A stretch of DNA of 64,000 nucleotides from Streptomyces coffeae (lineage in GTDB: Bacteria; Actinomycetota; Actinomycetes; Streptomycetales; Streptomycetaceae), in the NCBI RefSeq assembly GCF_016741875.1, contig NZ_JAERRF010000009.1:62001-126000 (forward strand). The letters run 5' to 3'. This document shows, piece by piece, positions 16,967 to 25,069 of the stretch; positions within the stretch are counted from its first letter, which is position 1; each line of letters opens with the position of its first letter. The notes beneath the pieces were generated by a model. That model was not told the origin of the DNA, ran no database searches, and worked only from the letters and a program-made list of their open reading frames with translations. Made by a program: the position numbers and the translations under genes.

Positions 16967-17037
16967 TGCCGGTCCGGTCTTTCCGGGACCGGCATCCGCG
17001 GTTTCGGAGGCCGCAGCTGCCGCGGGCCGGCAGCTGC
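16967..17037. terminator. Two hairpins between convergent operons
   Basis: TGCCGGTCC (16967-16975) pairs with GGACCGGCA (16986-16994), and GCAGCTGCCG (17013-17022) pairs with CGGCAGCTGC (17028-17037). They lie between the end of the galB operon and the end of the C1 operon, so a bidirectional terminator is likely. No U-tract follows, which is usual in Streptomyces. Confidence 0.6.
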
Positions 17038-17079
17038 GCCGTGATGGCTGTCATGGCTCACCGCGCACAGGGCGTGGCC

Positions 17080-17727
17080 TCACGTCAAGGCCGCACGCAC
17101 CGAGCGCTCCACTGCGGCGGCACGCTCGGTGAGGGGATCGACCTGTTCCAGCACACCAAGGAGGTCGGAGCGGACCTTCTCGTCGCGGATGCCGCCGAGG
17201 TTGATCTCGACGTTGAGCCGGGCCGTGGTGGCGGCGGCCCGCGCCGCCTCGCCGGCCGCGGCAACGTCGGTGATGACGTTGGGGTTCGCAACCGGCAGCA
17301 GGGCCTCGGCGAGCGACACCAGCGAGCGGGCGACTCGGATCACCTCGGCCGGCGGGCCCGCGGCCGCGGCCAGCGCGGCGGCGATCGCCGTGGACCGTCG
17401 TTCCTTGTCCTGCGGGGTAGCACGCGGCATTCCGTATGCCCCGGTCACCGCGGTGAACGCCGTGGCATCTTCGGAGGCGAGTCGCAACGCAGCGGCGCGT
17501 TCGGCCTCCGCCACGTCGATGATGCCGGCAACGAGGTCCGCGTCATCGGAGTACTTTTTGCCCGTGGTGTACCGGGCCACCATGCTGAGCAGCGCCGCGG
17601 CCTGTGCTGCGTGCAGGGCCGCGGTGGCCCCGCCGCCCGGGGCCGGAACCCGGGCGGCGAGGGCGTCGAGGAACTGTCCGATCGGCTGCCGGGCGAAATC
17701 GCCGGTCTTGGCGTCGTGTGCGGTCAT
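17080..17727 (-). CDS. fchA: Methenyl-THF cyclohydrolase, cyclodeaminase family (FchA)
   Basis: The 215-aa, mostly helical protein matches the cyclodeaminase half of FTCD: the VPAPGGGATAALHAAQAAALLSMV stretch opens with the PGGG folate-site motif, followed by VARYTTGKKYSD and a C-terminal LNVEINLGGIRD. Stand-alone members hydrolyse 5,10-methenyl-THF to 10-formyl-THF. It is the last gene of the demethylase-metF-folD-purU-fchA operon and overlaps purU by 4 bases. No histidine-degradation genes are nearby. It probably supplies the cyclohydrolase activity that the neighbouring FolD homologue lacks. Confidence 0.85.
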   Translation of the reverse strand: MTAHDAKTGDFARQPIGQFLDALAARVPAPGGGATAALHAAQAAALLSMVARYTTGKKYSDDADLVAGIIDVAEAERAAALRLASEDATAFTAVTGAYGMPRATPQDKERRSTAIAAALAAAAGPPAEVIRVARSLVSLAEALLPVANPNVITDVAAAGEAARAAATTARLNVEINLGGIRDEKVRSDLLGVLEQVDPLTERAAAVERSVRAALT

Positions 17728-18596
17728 GAGAAGACGACAGTCCGGTTAGCGACGACCATGATGCGGTTCTCGCTGTGCCAGCGGACGGCGCGTGCCAGCG
17801 CGCGGCTCTCCGCCTCGCGGCCGCGCGCCGCGAGCTGGTCGGGGCTGAGCGAGTGGTCGACGCGGATGAGTTCCTGCTCGATGATCGGCCCCTCGTCCAG
17901 GTCGGCAGTGACGTAGTGCGCGGTTGCCCCGATGAACTTGACGCCGCGCGCGTGAGCCTGGTGGTAGGGCTTGGCGCCCTTGAAGCTCGGCAGCATCGAG
18001 TGGTGGATGTTGATGGCCCGGCCCTCCAGCTGCCTGCACAGGCCATCGGAAAGAATCTGCATGTAGCGGGCCAGGACGACGAGATCGACGTGCTCGTCCC
18101 GCACCAGGTCCAGGAGGGCGGCCTCGGCCTGCGGTCTGGTCTCCTTCGTCATCGGAATGTGCCGGAACGGCACTCCGAAGCTGTCGGCGATGCGGCCGAG
18201 ATCGGGGTGGTTGGACACGACAGCGACGATGTCGAGGTTCAACTCACCAATGGAGTTGCGGAAGAGCAGGTCGTTCAGGCAGTGGGCGAACTTGCTCACC
18301 ATGATGACCGTGCGCAGGCGCCGTGTGGCGTCGGTCAGTTGCCAGGTCATGCCGAACCTGTCGGCGAGAACCTGGACCCCATGGCCGAGATCGTCGAAGT
18401 CCAGCGGGGAGCCGTCGATGTGCGCGAACTCCACCCGCATGAAGAAGGAGCCGCTGATAGCACTGCCGAACTGCTGGCTCTGCACGATCGTGCACTTCTC
18501 CCGCACCAGCAGTTCGGTGACCGCGTGGACGATGCCCGGGGTATCGGGGCAGGAGAGCAGCAGGACGCCGTGCTGGGCGCCGGTGGGTGAATTCAT
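17724..18596 (-). CDS. purU: Formyltetrahydrofolate deformylase PurU
   Basis: The 290-aa protein has an N-terminal ACT domain (LSCPDTPGIVHAVTELL) and a formyltransferase-fold domain with MVSKFAHCLNDLLFR, VSNHPDL, the catalytic INIHHSMLPSFKGA and ATAHYVTADLDEGPI. It hydrolyses 10-formyl-THF to formate and THF, regenerating the methyl acceptor for the demethylases. ATG at 18596 overlaps the FolD stop (ATGA). Confidence 0.93.
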   Translation of the reverse strand: MNSPTGAQHGVLLLSCPDTPGIVHAVTELLVREKCTIVQSQQFGSAISGSFFMRVEFAHIDGSPLDFDDLGHGVQVLADRFGMTWQLTDATRRLRTVIMVSKFAHCLNDLLFRNSIGELNLDIVAVVSNHPDLGRIADSFGVPFRHIPMTKETRPQAEAALLDLVRDEHVDLVVLARYMQILSDGLCRQLEGRAINIHHSMLPSFKGAKPYHQAHARGVKFIGATAHYVTADLDEGPIIEQELIRVDHSLSPDQLAARGREAESRALARAVRWHSENRIMVVANRTVVFS

Positions 18597-19549
18597 GACG
18601 CCTCCACGAGTGAATCGGTCGGTTCGGGCAAGGCCGACGTGTCGCCGGCCGGGTGCTGGGCGAGGAGTCGGGCGGCAAGCACCGTGTTGCGCATCAGCCA
18701 CACGTCGGTCACGGGACCTACACCTCCGGGAACGGGGGTGATGGCTCGGACCCGCGGTGCCACAGAGGCGTAGTCGACGTCTCCGACCATGTGCACCCGC
18801 CCGTCAGGGCCGGTCTGCGGGTTGATCCCGACGTCGATCACCACCGCGTTCTCGCTGACATGCTCGGCCTTGATCAGTCCGGCCTTGCCCGCGGCGACGA
18901 TCAGGACGTCGGCCCGACGTGTGTGCCGCCCGATTCCGGTTGTCCGGTCGGCCCACTCGTCGATGGACTCGACGGTGGCCTGTCGCTCGTAGCCCAGTGA
19001 GATGGCCGGCTTGCCCACATTGTTGGAGCGCCCGACGACCACGATCAGCGAACGGTGGTAGAAGTCGGCACGGTCCTCCCCGGCCAGGTCCAGCCAGGTG
19101 TCAAGCAGGTGGAAGACCGAGGCTGCCGTGGAGGGGACGAATCGCGGCACGCCGAGGGCGAGAAGGCCCGCGTTTTCCGGGTGCACTGCCTCAATGTCGT
19201 TGCGCGGGTCGATCGCCTGGAACACTGCGGCCTCGTCGATGTGAGCCGGCAGTGGGCGCAGAATGAGGATGCCGGACACCGCGGGGTCGTCGTTCAACAC
19301 CTCGACCAGGGCGATCAGTTCGTCCTGCGAGGTGCCGGTGGGCAGCGGATGCGGCTGGTAGGGCACGCCGAGTCCGTCGGCGAGACGACGGAGCCGGCGT
19401 TCGTAGGCGGCCGATCCGTAGTCGTCGCCAACGAGGATGGTGGCCAGTCCGAAGGCCGCTCCCTCCTCCCTCAGACACGACACGTCCGCCGACAGGCTCT
19501 CCTTGAGTACGCGGGCGCAGGCACGCCCGTCGATCACCTGGGCACTCAT
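18593..19549 (-). CDS. folD: FolD-family methylene-THF dehydrogenase lacking cyclohydrolase residues
   Basis: The 318-aa protein has the FolD plan: ILVGDDYGSAAYERRL, GILILRPLP, a Rossmann domain with VVVGRSNNVGKP, and TPVPGGVGPVT. Ungapped alignment to remembered E. coli FolD around YVASKRKA, GILVQLPLP and DKDVDGFHP shows the three cyclohydrolase residues replaced: Lys54 by Leu, Gln98 by Leu, and the second Asp of DVD by Glu. It should therefore act only as methylene-THF dehydrogenase, MtdA-like, with FchA doing the hydrolysis. The C-terminus is about 20 residues longer than usual. Confidence 0.85.
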   Translation of the reverse strand: MSAQVIDGRACARVLKESLSADVSCLREEGAAFGLATILVGDDYGSAAYERRLRRLADGLGVPYQPHPLPTGTSQDELIALVEVLNDDPAVSGILILRPLPAHIDEAAVFQAIDPRNDIEAVHPENAGLLALGVPRFVPSTAASVFHLLDTWLDLAGEDRADFYHRSLIVVVGRSNNVGKPAISLGYERQATVESIDEWADRTTGIGRHTRRADVLIVAAGKAGLIKAEHVSENAVVIDVGINPQTGPDGRVHMVGDVDYASVAPRVRAITPVPGGVGPVTDVWLMRNTVLAARLLAQHPAGDTSALPEPTDSLVEAS

Positions 19550-19655
19550 GGGTGGTGCAACTCCTCGATATGGAAGCCCACGGGCCGGTCGGTGGGTGTT
19601 GCGGTGGCACGACCGGCCCATGGGACGAGGGGGAACGCCGGACACCGGCGTGATG

Positions 19656-20525
19656 TCAGGGCAGGCGGGCGAGCCAGGCCTGACGCCAGGCTTCGGTGCT
19701 GTCCAGGTCGTTGAAGGTGAACACGTGGAAGCCCTGCAGGTTGTTGTCGCCCTGCACGAACGCCGGTGTCAGCTTCTCGATCAGCTTGTTCGGGCTGTAG
19801 CCGCCGGGCAGGAAGAAGCGCCAGAACATGTTCTGTTGCTTCTTCAGGAACCGTGCGGACTGTCCGAGCCCGAGACTCGCCGACACCCGGATCAGCTTCT
19901 GCCGGCTGATGGCCCCGGGGATGCCGACCCGGATCGGCAGCGTGATGCCGCGAGAGCGCACCGAGCGGGCCCACCGGATCGTGGTGTCGGCGTCGAAGCA
20001 GAGTTGGGTGATGGCCTGCGTGGCATACGGCTCCTTGTCCTTCAGAGCCTGCTCGATCAGTTCGTCACCGATCAGGCCGTGCCCTTCGGGGTAGCCACCG
20101 ATACCGACCCACGAGAAGGAATGGCCGGCGGCCCGCAGTCCCCGGAGCAGACTCAGCGCATCCGGGAAATCCCCGGTCGGCTCGGCGGCGTCGCCACCGA
20201 TGCAGAAGAGGCGGTCGATACCGCTGTCGCTCAACTGCTCCACGATGTCCACCAGGTGCGCCTGGTCGCGCACCAGCCGCGCGGCGATATGGGGCGCGGC
20301 TTGGTACCCCTGCTTGGTCAGCGAGGCGGCCAGGGCTATGGTCGGCCCGAGTCCCTTCGCCTCGGTGGTCGTCACCGTGAGCGCCACGTCCGTAGGTACG
20401 TGGGCGAGAACCTTCTCCTCCGCGCTCTTGAAGGGCAGGACCTCGTAGGTGGCGGTGCGCAGCGCATGGGCCAGGGCCGCCTTGGCGTTCCTCGGGAGAG
20501 CGCTCTTCTCCGTTGCCAGCGTCAT
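19656..20525 (-). CDS. metF: Methylenetetrahydrofolate reductase family protein MetF
   Basis: The 289-aa TIM-barrel flavoprotein has VTTTEAKGLGPTI near the N-terminus, FCIGGDAAEPTGDFPDAL (folate/FAD site), GIGGYPEGH and ITQLCFDADTTIRW. In this operon it would run in the oxidative direction, turning the methyl-THF made by the demethylase into methylene-THF. In Sphingobium SYK-6 metF is likewise clustered with ligM. The gene begins 1 base after the demethylase stop codon, so coupling is tight. A 106-bp gap separates it from folD. Confidence 0.9.
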   Translation of the reverse strand: MTLATEKSALPRNAKAALAHALRTATYEVLPFKSAEEKVLAHVPTDVALTVTTTEAKGLGPTIALAASLTKQGYQAAPHIAARLVRDQAHLVDIVEQLSDSGIDRLFCIGGDAAEPTGDFPDALSLLRGLRAAGHSFSWVGIGGYPEGHGLIGDELIEQALKDKEPYATQAITQLCFDADTTIRWARSVRSRGITLPIRVGIPGAISRQKLIRVSASLGLGQSARFLKKQQNMFWRFFLPGGYSPNKLIEKLTPAFVQGDNNLQGFHVFTFNDLDSTEAWRQAWLARLP

Positions 20526-20526
20526 G

Positions 20527-21888
20527 TCACTTGCCCCGGTAGCTGGTGCGAGCGAACTGGACGTAGGGGACGGGGGCGACGGTGGCCCGGATCTCCCAGA
20601 GCCGGTGTTCTTCGACCTGTGGCTTCGCCGAGTTCGGCTGCTCGCCCCAGACGACGGTGACCTCGGTCCCGGGCGTGGCGTGCTCCTTGGCGATGGTGGC
20701 CAGGGAGACCATGGCCCGCTCGTTGGCGAGGTAGCCGCAGTCCAGTGAAATGCCGATCTGCTCGCCGTTCAGCAGAACCTTGTCCTCCTGATGCAGCGCG
20801 TAGCGGATCTTGGGCAGGTCGAAGTACTTGGCTCCCGGGCCCTCGCCGAGCAGCGACCCCATCGCGGCGGTGACGTCGTCATTGTTCCAGACGAGGGTGA
20901 CCTTCGTGCGCGGCGGATTCTCGGCCAGCTCCTCAAGTGCCGCGCGGCCGATGAAGTCGTGGTCGAACTTGACGTTGCGGTCGTAGCCGATGTCGTAGGG
21001 GGTCAGGTAGTAGTCGGCGATGTCGTCCGAGTCCATGCTGCCGCCGATGGCGCCAACGGCGCCGGCCGACAGCCACTCCCGGTACTCCTTGAGCAGCGGG
21101 TCGTCGCCGAAGATCGCGGGGATCGGCGCCGGGACCCAGCCCGATTCGAGATTGGCAACCGAGTACGCCTTCGCTCCCGCACGGACAAGGCCGTGGGCCT
21201 TCCCGGCCTCCAACAGGGCATCGAGGACGGCCTCACCCTCCTCCCAGGGCCCGAACAACTCGAAGCCCGGTTGGCCGGCCATGCCATGGCGCAGGCCGCG
21301 GACGGTACGGCCGGCGATGGAGAAATCAGCCATGTTGAAGAACTTGGTCGGCGGCAGCGGCCGTCCGGTGGCCAGTTCGAGGACCGCCGCAGCGGTGGGA
21401 CCCTGAAGTTCGTAGCGGTAGAACTTCGGCGGGCCGGAGGGCCGGACGGCGGAGTTGTCGTCGCGCTCGGCAGTGACCTCGTAGTCCCCGCGCTCGACGT
21501 GGAACTCTACCCAGTCGATCACCATCGGGTGCCCGACGAGGTCGAACAGCTCCTCCTCGAGGTGGAACAGGATCGCATCGCCGATCAACTGACCGTCTGG
21601 GTTCACTGCCACGAACTGCTTGGCCTTGTTCACCCCGAAGTTGGCGAAGCTGTTCACGCCCAGGTCGCTGAGCAGCTTCAGCGCGTCGGGGCCCCCGAGG
21701 AACAGGTCGGTCATATGGTGCGACTGATCAAGGAGCGCGCAGGACTCCACCCAGGCACGCTGCTCGGAGCGCCAGTTGGTGAACTCAGGCGCGACGGGGA
21801 AGGTGTGGGCGCGCGCGGCGGTGTTGCGCAGCAGCTCGACCGGATTCCCGACGCGGGCGATGGCCGCCGCCAGACTCTCAACAGTCAT
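20527..21888 (-). CDS. THF-dependent aromatic O-demethylase (DesA/LigM family)
   Basis: The 453-aa protein has the GcvT-like aminomethyltransferase fold of LigM/DesA, with DQSHHMTDLFL, GVNSFANFG, FFNMADFSIAGRTVRGLRHG, LESGWVPAPIPAIF, NVKFDHDFIG and WGEQPNSAKP. It would move the methyl group of a methoxy-aromatic acid to THF without oxygen. It differs clearly from the LigM-like protein at 26567. Its TDLFLGGPDALKLLSDLGVN stretch is nearer to syringate demethylase DesA, so syringate is the best guess. It heads the C1 operon. ATG at 21888 follows GAGGAAAGG. Substrate choice is inference. Confidence 0.85.
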   Translation of the reverse strand: MTVESLAAAIARVGNPVELLRNTAARAHTFPVAPEFTNWRSEQRAWVESCALLDQSHHMTDLFLGGPDALKLLSDLGVNSFANFGVNKAKQFVAVNPDGQLIGDAILFHLEEELFDLVGHPMVIDWVEFHVERGDYEVTAERDDNSAVRPSGPPKFYRYELQGPTAAAVLELATGRPLPPTKFFNMADFSIAGRTVRGLRHGMAGQPGFELFGPWEEGEAVLDALLEAGKAHGLVRAGAKAYSVANLESGWVPAPIPAIFGDDPLLKEYREWLSAGAVGAIGGSMDSDDIADYYLTPYDIGYDRNVKFDHDFIGRAALEELAENPPRTKVTLVWNNDDVTAAMGSLLGEGPGAKYFDLPKIRYALHQEDKVLLNGEQIGISLDCGYLANERAMVSLATIAKEHATPGTEVTVVWGEQPNSAKPQVEEHRLWEIRATVAPVPYVQFARTSYRGK

Positions 21889-21987
21889 GATGCAGAAGAA
21901 CCTTTCCTCGGGGTGGTGTGGGTCGGGGCGCACCGCCTGCGAGCCGCCGCAGCAGCGTCGCCGGGCTTGGCTCCGGGCCTACTACGA

Positions 21988-22077
21988 CGCTAGGAACGCG
22001 GCCTTGATCAGAGATCACGCGGATGACCGGACATGCCCTCGGCGAGCGTCGCGCCCCCAGCAGGACAAGTGACGTAG
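21988..22077 (-). promoter_or_regulatory. desA-like operon promoter with GWCANNTGWC box
   Basis: Read on the minus strand, CTACGTCACTTGTCC (22077-22063) lies 84 bp before CTAGCG (21993-21988). The core GTCACTTGTC is a near palindrome. A CCGGTCAT half-site lies at 22030-22023. A leader of about 100 nt precedes the demethylase ATG. Nothing else is recognised in the 367-bp divergent gap up to pabBC. Confidence 0.7.
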
Positions 22078-22255
22078 TCGCGCACCCGAGAGGCCGGACT
22101 ACGACAGATGACTCGCCCCGACGCCGACGGAAGACGGTGTGCCACTGCGCGATACGCCGATCCAAAGGGGTCTGGGGAACAGGCAGCATCGAATGCGCGG
22201 CGACGCCGCATCCGGCCTTGTGAGAAGGCGGATCCCGACGGTGGAAGGCGGCCCG

Positions 22256-24067
22256 ATGCCACACGTCTCCAGCTCGTGGGCCCGGTTCGACGACCTGGTC
22301 TCGGGTACCGCCCAGCTCTTCGGACCGGTCGAACAGGAACTCGTCGCGATGCGCTCCGAAGAAGTCATCGAGGTGCTCGACGCCGTCGGGCGCCTGGCGG
22401 CAGCAGGCCGGTGGGCCTTCGGATTCGTCGCCTACGAGGCCGCGCCGGGCCTGGATGCGGGGCTTGTCGTGCGCGAACCCGTCGAGGGCCTGCCGCTCGC
22501 CTGGTTCGGCATCACCGATGCCCCTCGGAAAGTTCCGGTCGTGGACCACGAGGCCGGGCCGGCCGCCATGGCCGGACCGTGGCAGCCGGCGTGGGACGAG
22601 CCCACGCACGCGCGGGCCGTTCAGCAGGTCAAGGCTCACATCGCGGCGGGCGAGACCTACCAGTGCAACCTGACGACCCGGCTGACCGGCCCCGTACGGG
22701 GCGAGCCGGTGCAGCTGTACCGGAACCTCGCGCTCGGGCAGCGTGGCGCGTACAACGCCTATCTGGACACCGGCCGCTTCGTGGTGGCCAGCGCGAGTCC
22801 CGAGCTGTTCTTCGAGACACGAGGCACCCGGATCCTGATGCGCCCCATGAAGGGAACCGCCGCCCGGGGACGGACCACTGGTGAGGACACCAACGTCGTG
22901 GAACGGCTGCTGTCAAGCCCCAAGGAACGGGCCGAGAACGTCATGATCGTCGACCTCGTCCGGAACGACCTCGCCCGCATCGCCGTACCGGGCTCGGTGA
23001 CGGTTCCCTCTCTGGTGCGCGCCGAGCGCTATGAGACCGTCCACCAGCTCACCTCCGACGTCACCGCTGAACTTGGCGCTGATGTCGGGCTGACCGACGT
23101 CTTCCGTGCCCTGTTCCCGTGCGGATCGGTCACCGGGGCACCGAAGGCGCGGACCATGGACCTCATCGCCGAGGTCGAGGACAGCCCGCGCGGGGTCTAC
23201 TGCGGGGCGATCGGCGTCGTCGCACCCCCGGACCAACCCGGTGCGCGCTTCTCGGCCCGGTTCTCTGTAGCGATCCGCACCCTGCTGCTCGACCGTAGGA
23301 CTGGCGTCACGGGTTACGGAACGGGTGGCGGCATCACGTGGGGCTCCGAGCCCGCCGCGGAGTACAGCGAACTGCTGGCGAAGGCCCACGTACTCGATGC
23401 CCGCCCGGAGGAGTTCCATCTGATCGAGACGTTCCGCCACCGGGCCGGAAGCGGTCCACGGTCGTTCGACAGGCATCTCGCGCGCGCGGCGGACTCGGCT
23501 GCGTACTTCGGGTTCGCCTTCGATGCGGCGGCGGTGCGCGAAGCAGTGGCCGAACGCCTGGCCGGAGAGGGGGACGCGCGGGTACGGCTGATGCTGTTCC
23601 GCGATGGCGGTGCTGTCGTCGACGTCGCGGACCTGCCCGCCGCGGACCGCCACCCGGTCCGGCTCGCCATCGATTCGGAGCCCGTGGACTCGACGCGGTG
23701 CTGGCCACATCACAAGACGAGCCGGCGACAGCCCTACACCTCCCGGCTCGCGCGTCATCCGCGGGCCGACGACGTGGTGCTGGTCAATGAACGGGGTGAG
23801 CTCACCGAGGCGTGCACGGCCAACCTCGTGGTCCGGCTCGACAACGCCTGGTGGACTCCCCCGCTCGGCGGCGGCTGCCTCCCTGGAGTCGAACGCGGAC
23901 GACTGGTCGAGACGGGCTGCCTGCGCGAACGGACTCTCCATCCGGCCGACCTGTTCCGAGCCGAAGGGATAGCCCTGGTCAGCTCCCTGCGCGGGTGGCG
24001 GCCCGCAACGGTCCTGTCCGGCGGCGTCCTGCTCGCCGACCCACCCCGGCACAGGAGACTCGCATGA
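22256..24067 (+). CDS. pabBC: Fused aminodeoxychorismate synthase component I / 4-amino-4-deoxychorismate lyase (PabB-PabC)
   Basis: The 603-aa protein has an N-terminal chorismate-binding domain (YQCNLTTRL, MRPMKGTAARG, CGSVTGAPKARTMD; about residues 1-390) and a C-terminal class IV aminotransferase-fold lyase (HKTSRRQPYTSRLA with the PLP Lys, LVNERGELTEACTANLVV). Together with a glutaminase it makes p-aminobenzoate for folate. It is divergent from the demethylase-C1 operon and convergent with folP. ATG at 22256 is preceded by GGAAGG; longer forms from 22139 lack homology. A private copy in a demethylation island points to extra THF demand. Confidence 0.88.
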   Translation: MPHVSSSWARFDDLVSGTAQLFGPVEQELVAMRSEEVIEVLDAVGRLAAAGRWAFGFVAYEAAPGLDAGLVVREPVEGLPLAWFGITDAPRKVPVVDHEAGPAAMAGPWQPAWDEPTHARAVQQVKAHIAAGETYQCNLTTRLTGPVRGEPVQLYRNLALGQRGAYNAYLDTGRFVVASASPELFFETRGTRILMRPMKGTAARGRTTGEDTNVVERLLSSPKERAENVMIVDLVRNDLARIAVPGSVTVPSLVRAERYETVHQLTSDVTAELGADVGLTDVFRALFPCGSVTGAPKARTMDLIAEVEDSPRGVYCGAIGVVAPPDQPGARFSARFSVAIRTLLLDRRTGVTGYGTGGGITWGSEPAAEYSELLAKAHVLDARPEEFHLIETFRHRAGSGPRSFDRHLARAADSAAYFGFAFDAAAVREAVAERLAGEGDARVRLMLFRDGGAVVDVADLPAADRHPVRLAIDSEPVDSTRCWPHHKTSRRQPYTSRLARHPRADDVVLVNERGELTEACTANLVVRLDNAWWTPPLGGGCLPGVERGRLVETGCLRERTLHPADLFRAEGIALVSSLRGWRPATVLSGGVLLADPPRHRRLA

Positions 24068-24132
24068 CCGATCGCGGGCACCTCGCACGACCGGACCGCC
24101 GTGCTGCTCACGGGCAGCGTCGGCACATCCGG

Positions 24133-25023
24133 TCAGGCACGCTCGCTGCCGGCCGACCGGGCTTGCCACAGGACGGAGACCACACGAACCGCGTCGGCTG
24201 AGGCGGCCACGTCATGCACGCGGACCCCCCATGCGCCGGCCCGCGCAGCGACCACGCTCGTGGCGAGCGTCGCGGCATCCCGATCGAGCACAGGCCGACC
24301 GGGTCCGTCACCGTACAGGGCGTCGCTCAGAAAGCGCTTCCTGGATGCGCCGACGAGCACGGGGAAGCCCAGACGGAGCAGGTCGTCGAGGTGGGCGAGC
24401 AGGAGCCAGTTCTGCTCGCCCCGCTTTGCGAAACCGAGCCCCGGATCAAGAATCAGCCGGTCCGGGCGAACTCCGGCCTCGACGGCATCGTCCACCCGCA
24501 GGAGCAGCTCGGCCGCGACCTCGCGCACGACGTCGTCGTACATGGCCGTCGCGTACATGTCCCGGCTCGGTCCACGTGAGTGATTGAGCACCCACGGCAC
24601 CTCGGCGGCCGCCACGACCCGGGCCATGGCGGGATCGGCCAGGCCGCCGCTGACGTCGTTGACCAGCACCGCACCCGCGGCCACGGCTGCCTCGGCGACC
24701 GCGGCCCGCGTGGTGTCGATGCTGACCGGCACCCTGGCCGCCGCCAGTTCACGCACGACGGGAATCACCCGCCGCAGTTCGTCCGCGGCATCCACGCGGC
24801 CGGCTCCCGGGCGAGTGGACTCCCCGCCGACGTCGACGTAGTCGGCGCCGGCGTCCCGGAGCGCAAGCCCGTGCGTCACCGCCGAATCCGTCGTGGTGTA
24901 CAAGCCACCGTCGGAGAACGAATCCGGGGTGACGTTGACGACCCCCATCACTCGGCACCGTTCGGTGGGGACGTCCCCTTCTCCGGCGGTGCCCCGCAGC
25001 CGCTCAAGACTTTCCATGGACAT
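24133..25023 (-). CDS. folP: Dihydropteroate synthase FolP
   Basis: The 296-aa TIM barrel has VMGVVNVTPDSFSDGG, YVDVGGESTRPGA, a central VNDVSGG, ILDPGLGFAKR and GASRKRFL. These are all the pterin and pABA-binding motifs of DHPS. It condenses pABA with dihydropterin pyrophosphate. It follows ligA-ligB on the same strand by 46 bases, so it is probably co-transcribed with the dioxygenase. The start at 25023 is favoured by AGGAAG eight bases upstream; ATG at 25044 is an alternative. A sulfonamide-resistance role is possible but not needed. Confidence 0.9.
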   Translation of the reverse strand: MSMESLERLRGTAGEGDVPTERCRVMGVVNVTPDSFSDGGLYTTTDSAVTHGLALRDAGADYVDVGGESTRPGAGRVDAADELRRVIPVVRELAAARVPVSIDTTRAAVAEAAVAAGAVLVNDVSGGLADPAMARVVAAAEVPWVLNHSRGPSRDMYATAMYDDVVREVAAELLLRVDDAVEAGVRPDRLILDPGLGFAKRGEQNWLLLAHLDDLLRLGFPVLVGASRKRFLSDALYGDGPGRPVLDRDAATLATSVVAARAGAWGVRVHDVAASADAVRVVSVLWQARSAGSERA

Positions 25024-25069
25024 CGGCCGACTTCCTTCATGCATCGGGGCGAGGTGGAGATGTGGCCGA

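Noticed and set aside
17080..17727. Histidine degradation role for the FTCD-like protein
   Set aside because: No hut genes are nearby, the formiminotransferase half is missing, and all neighbours act on THF one-carbon units.
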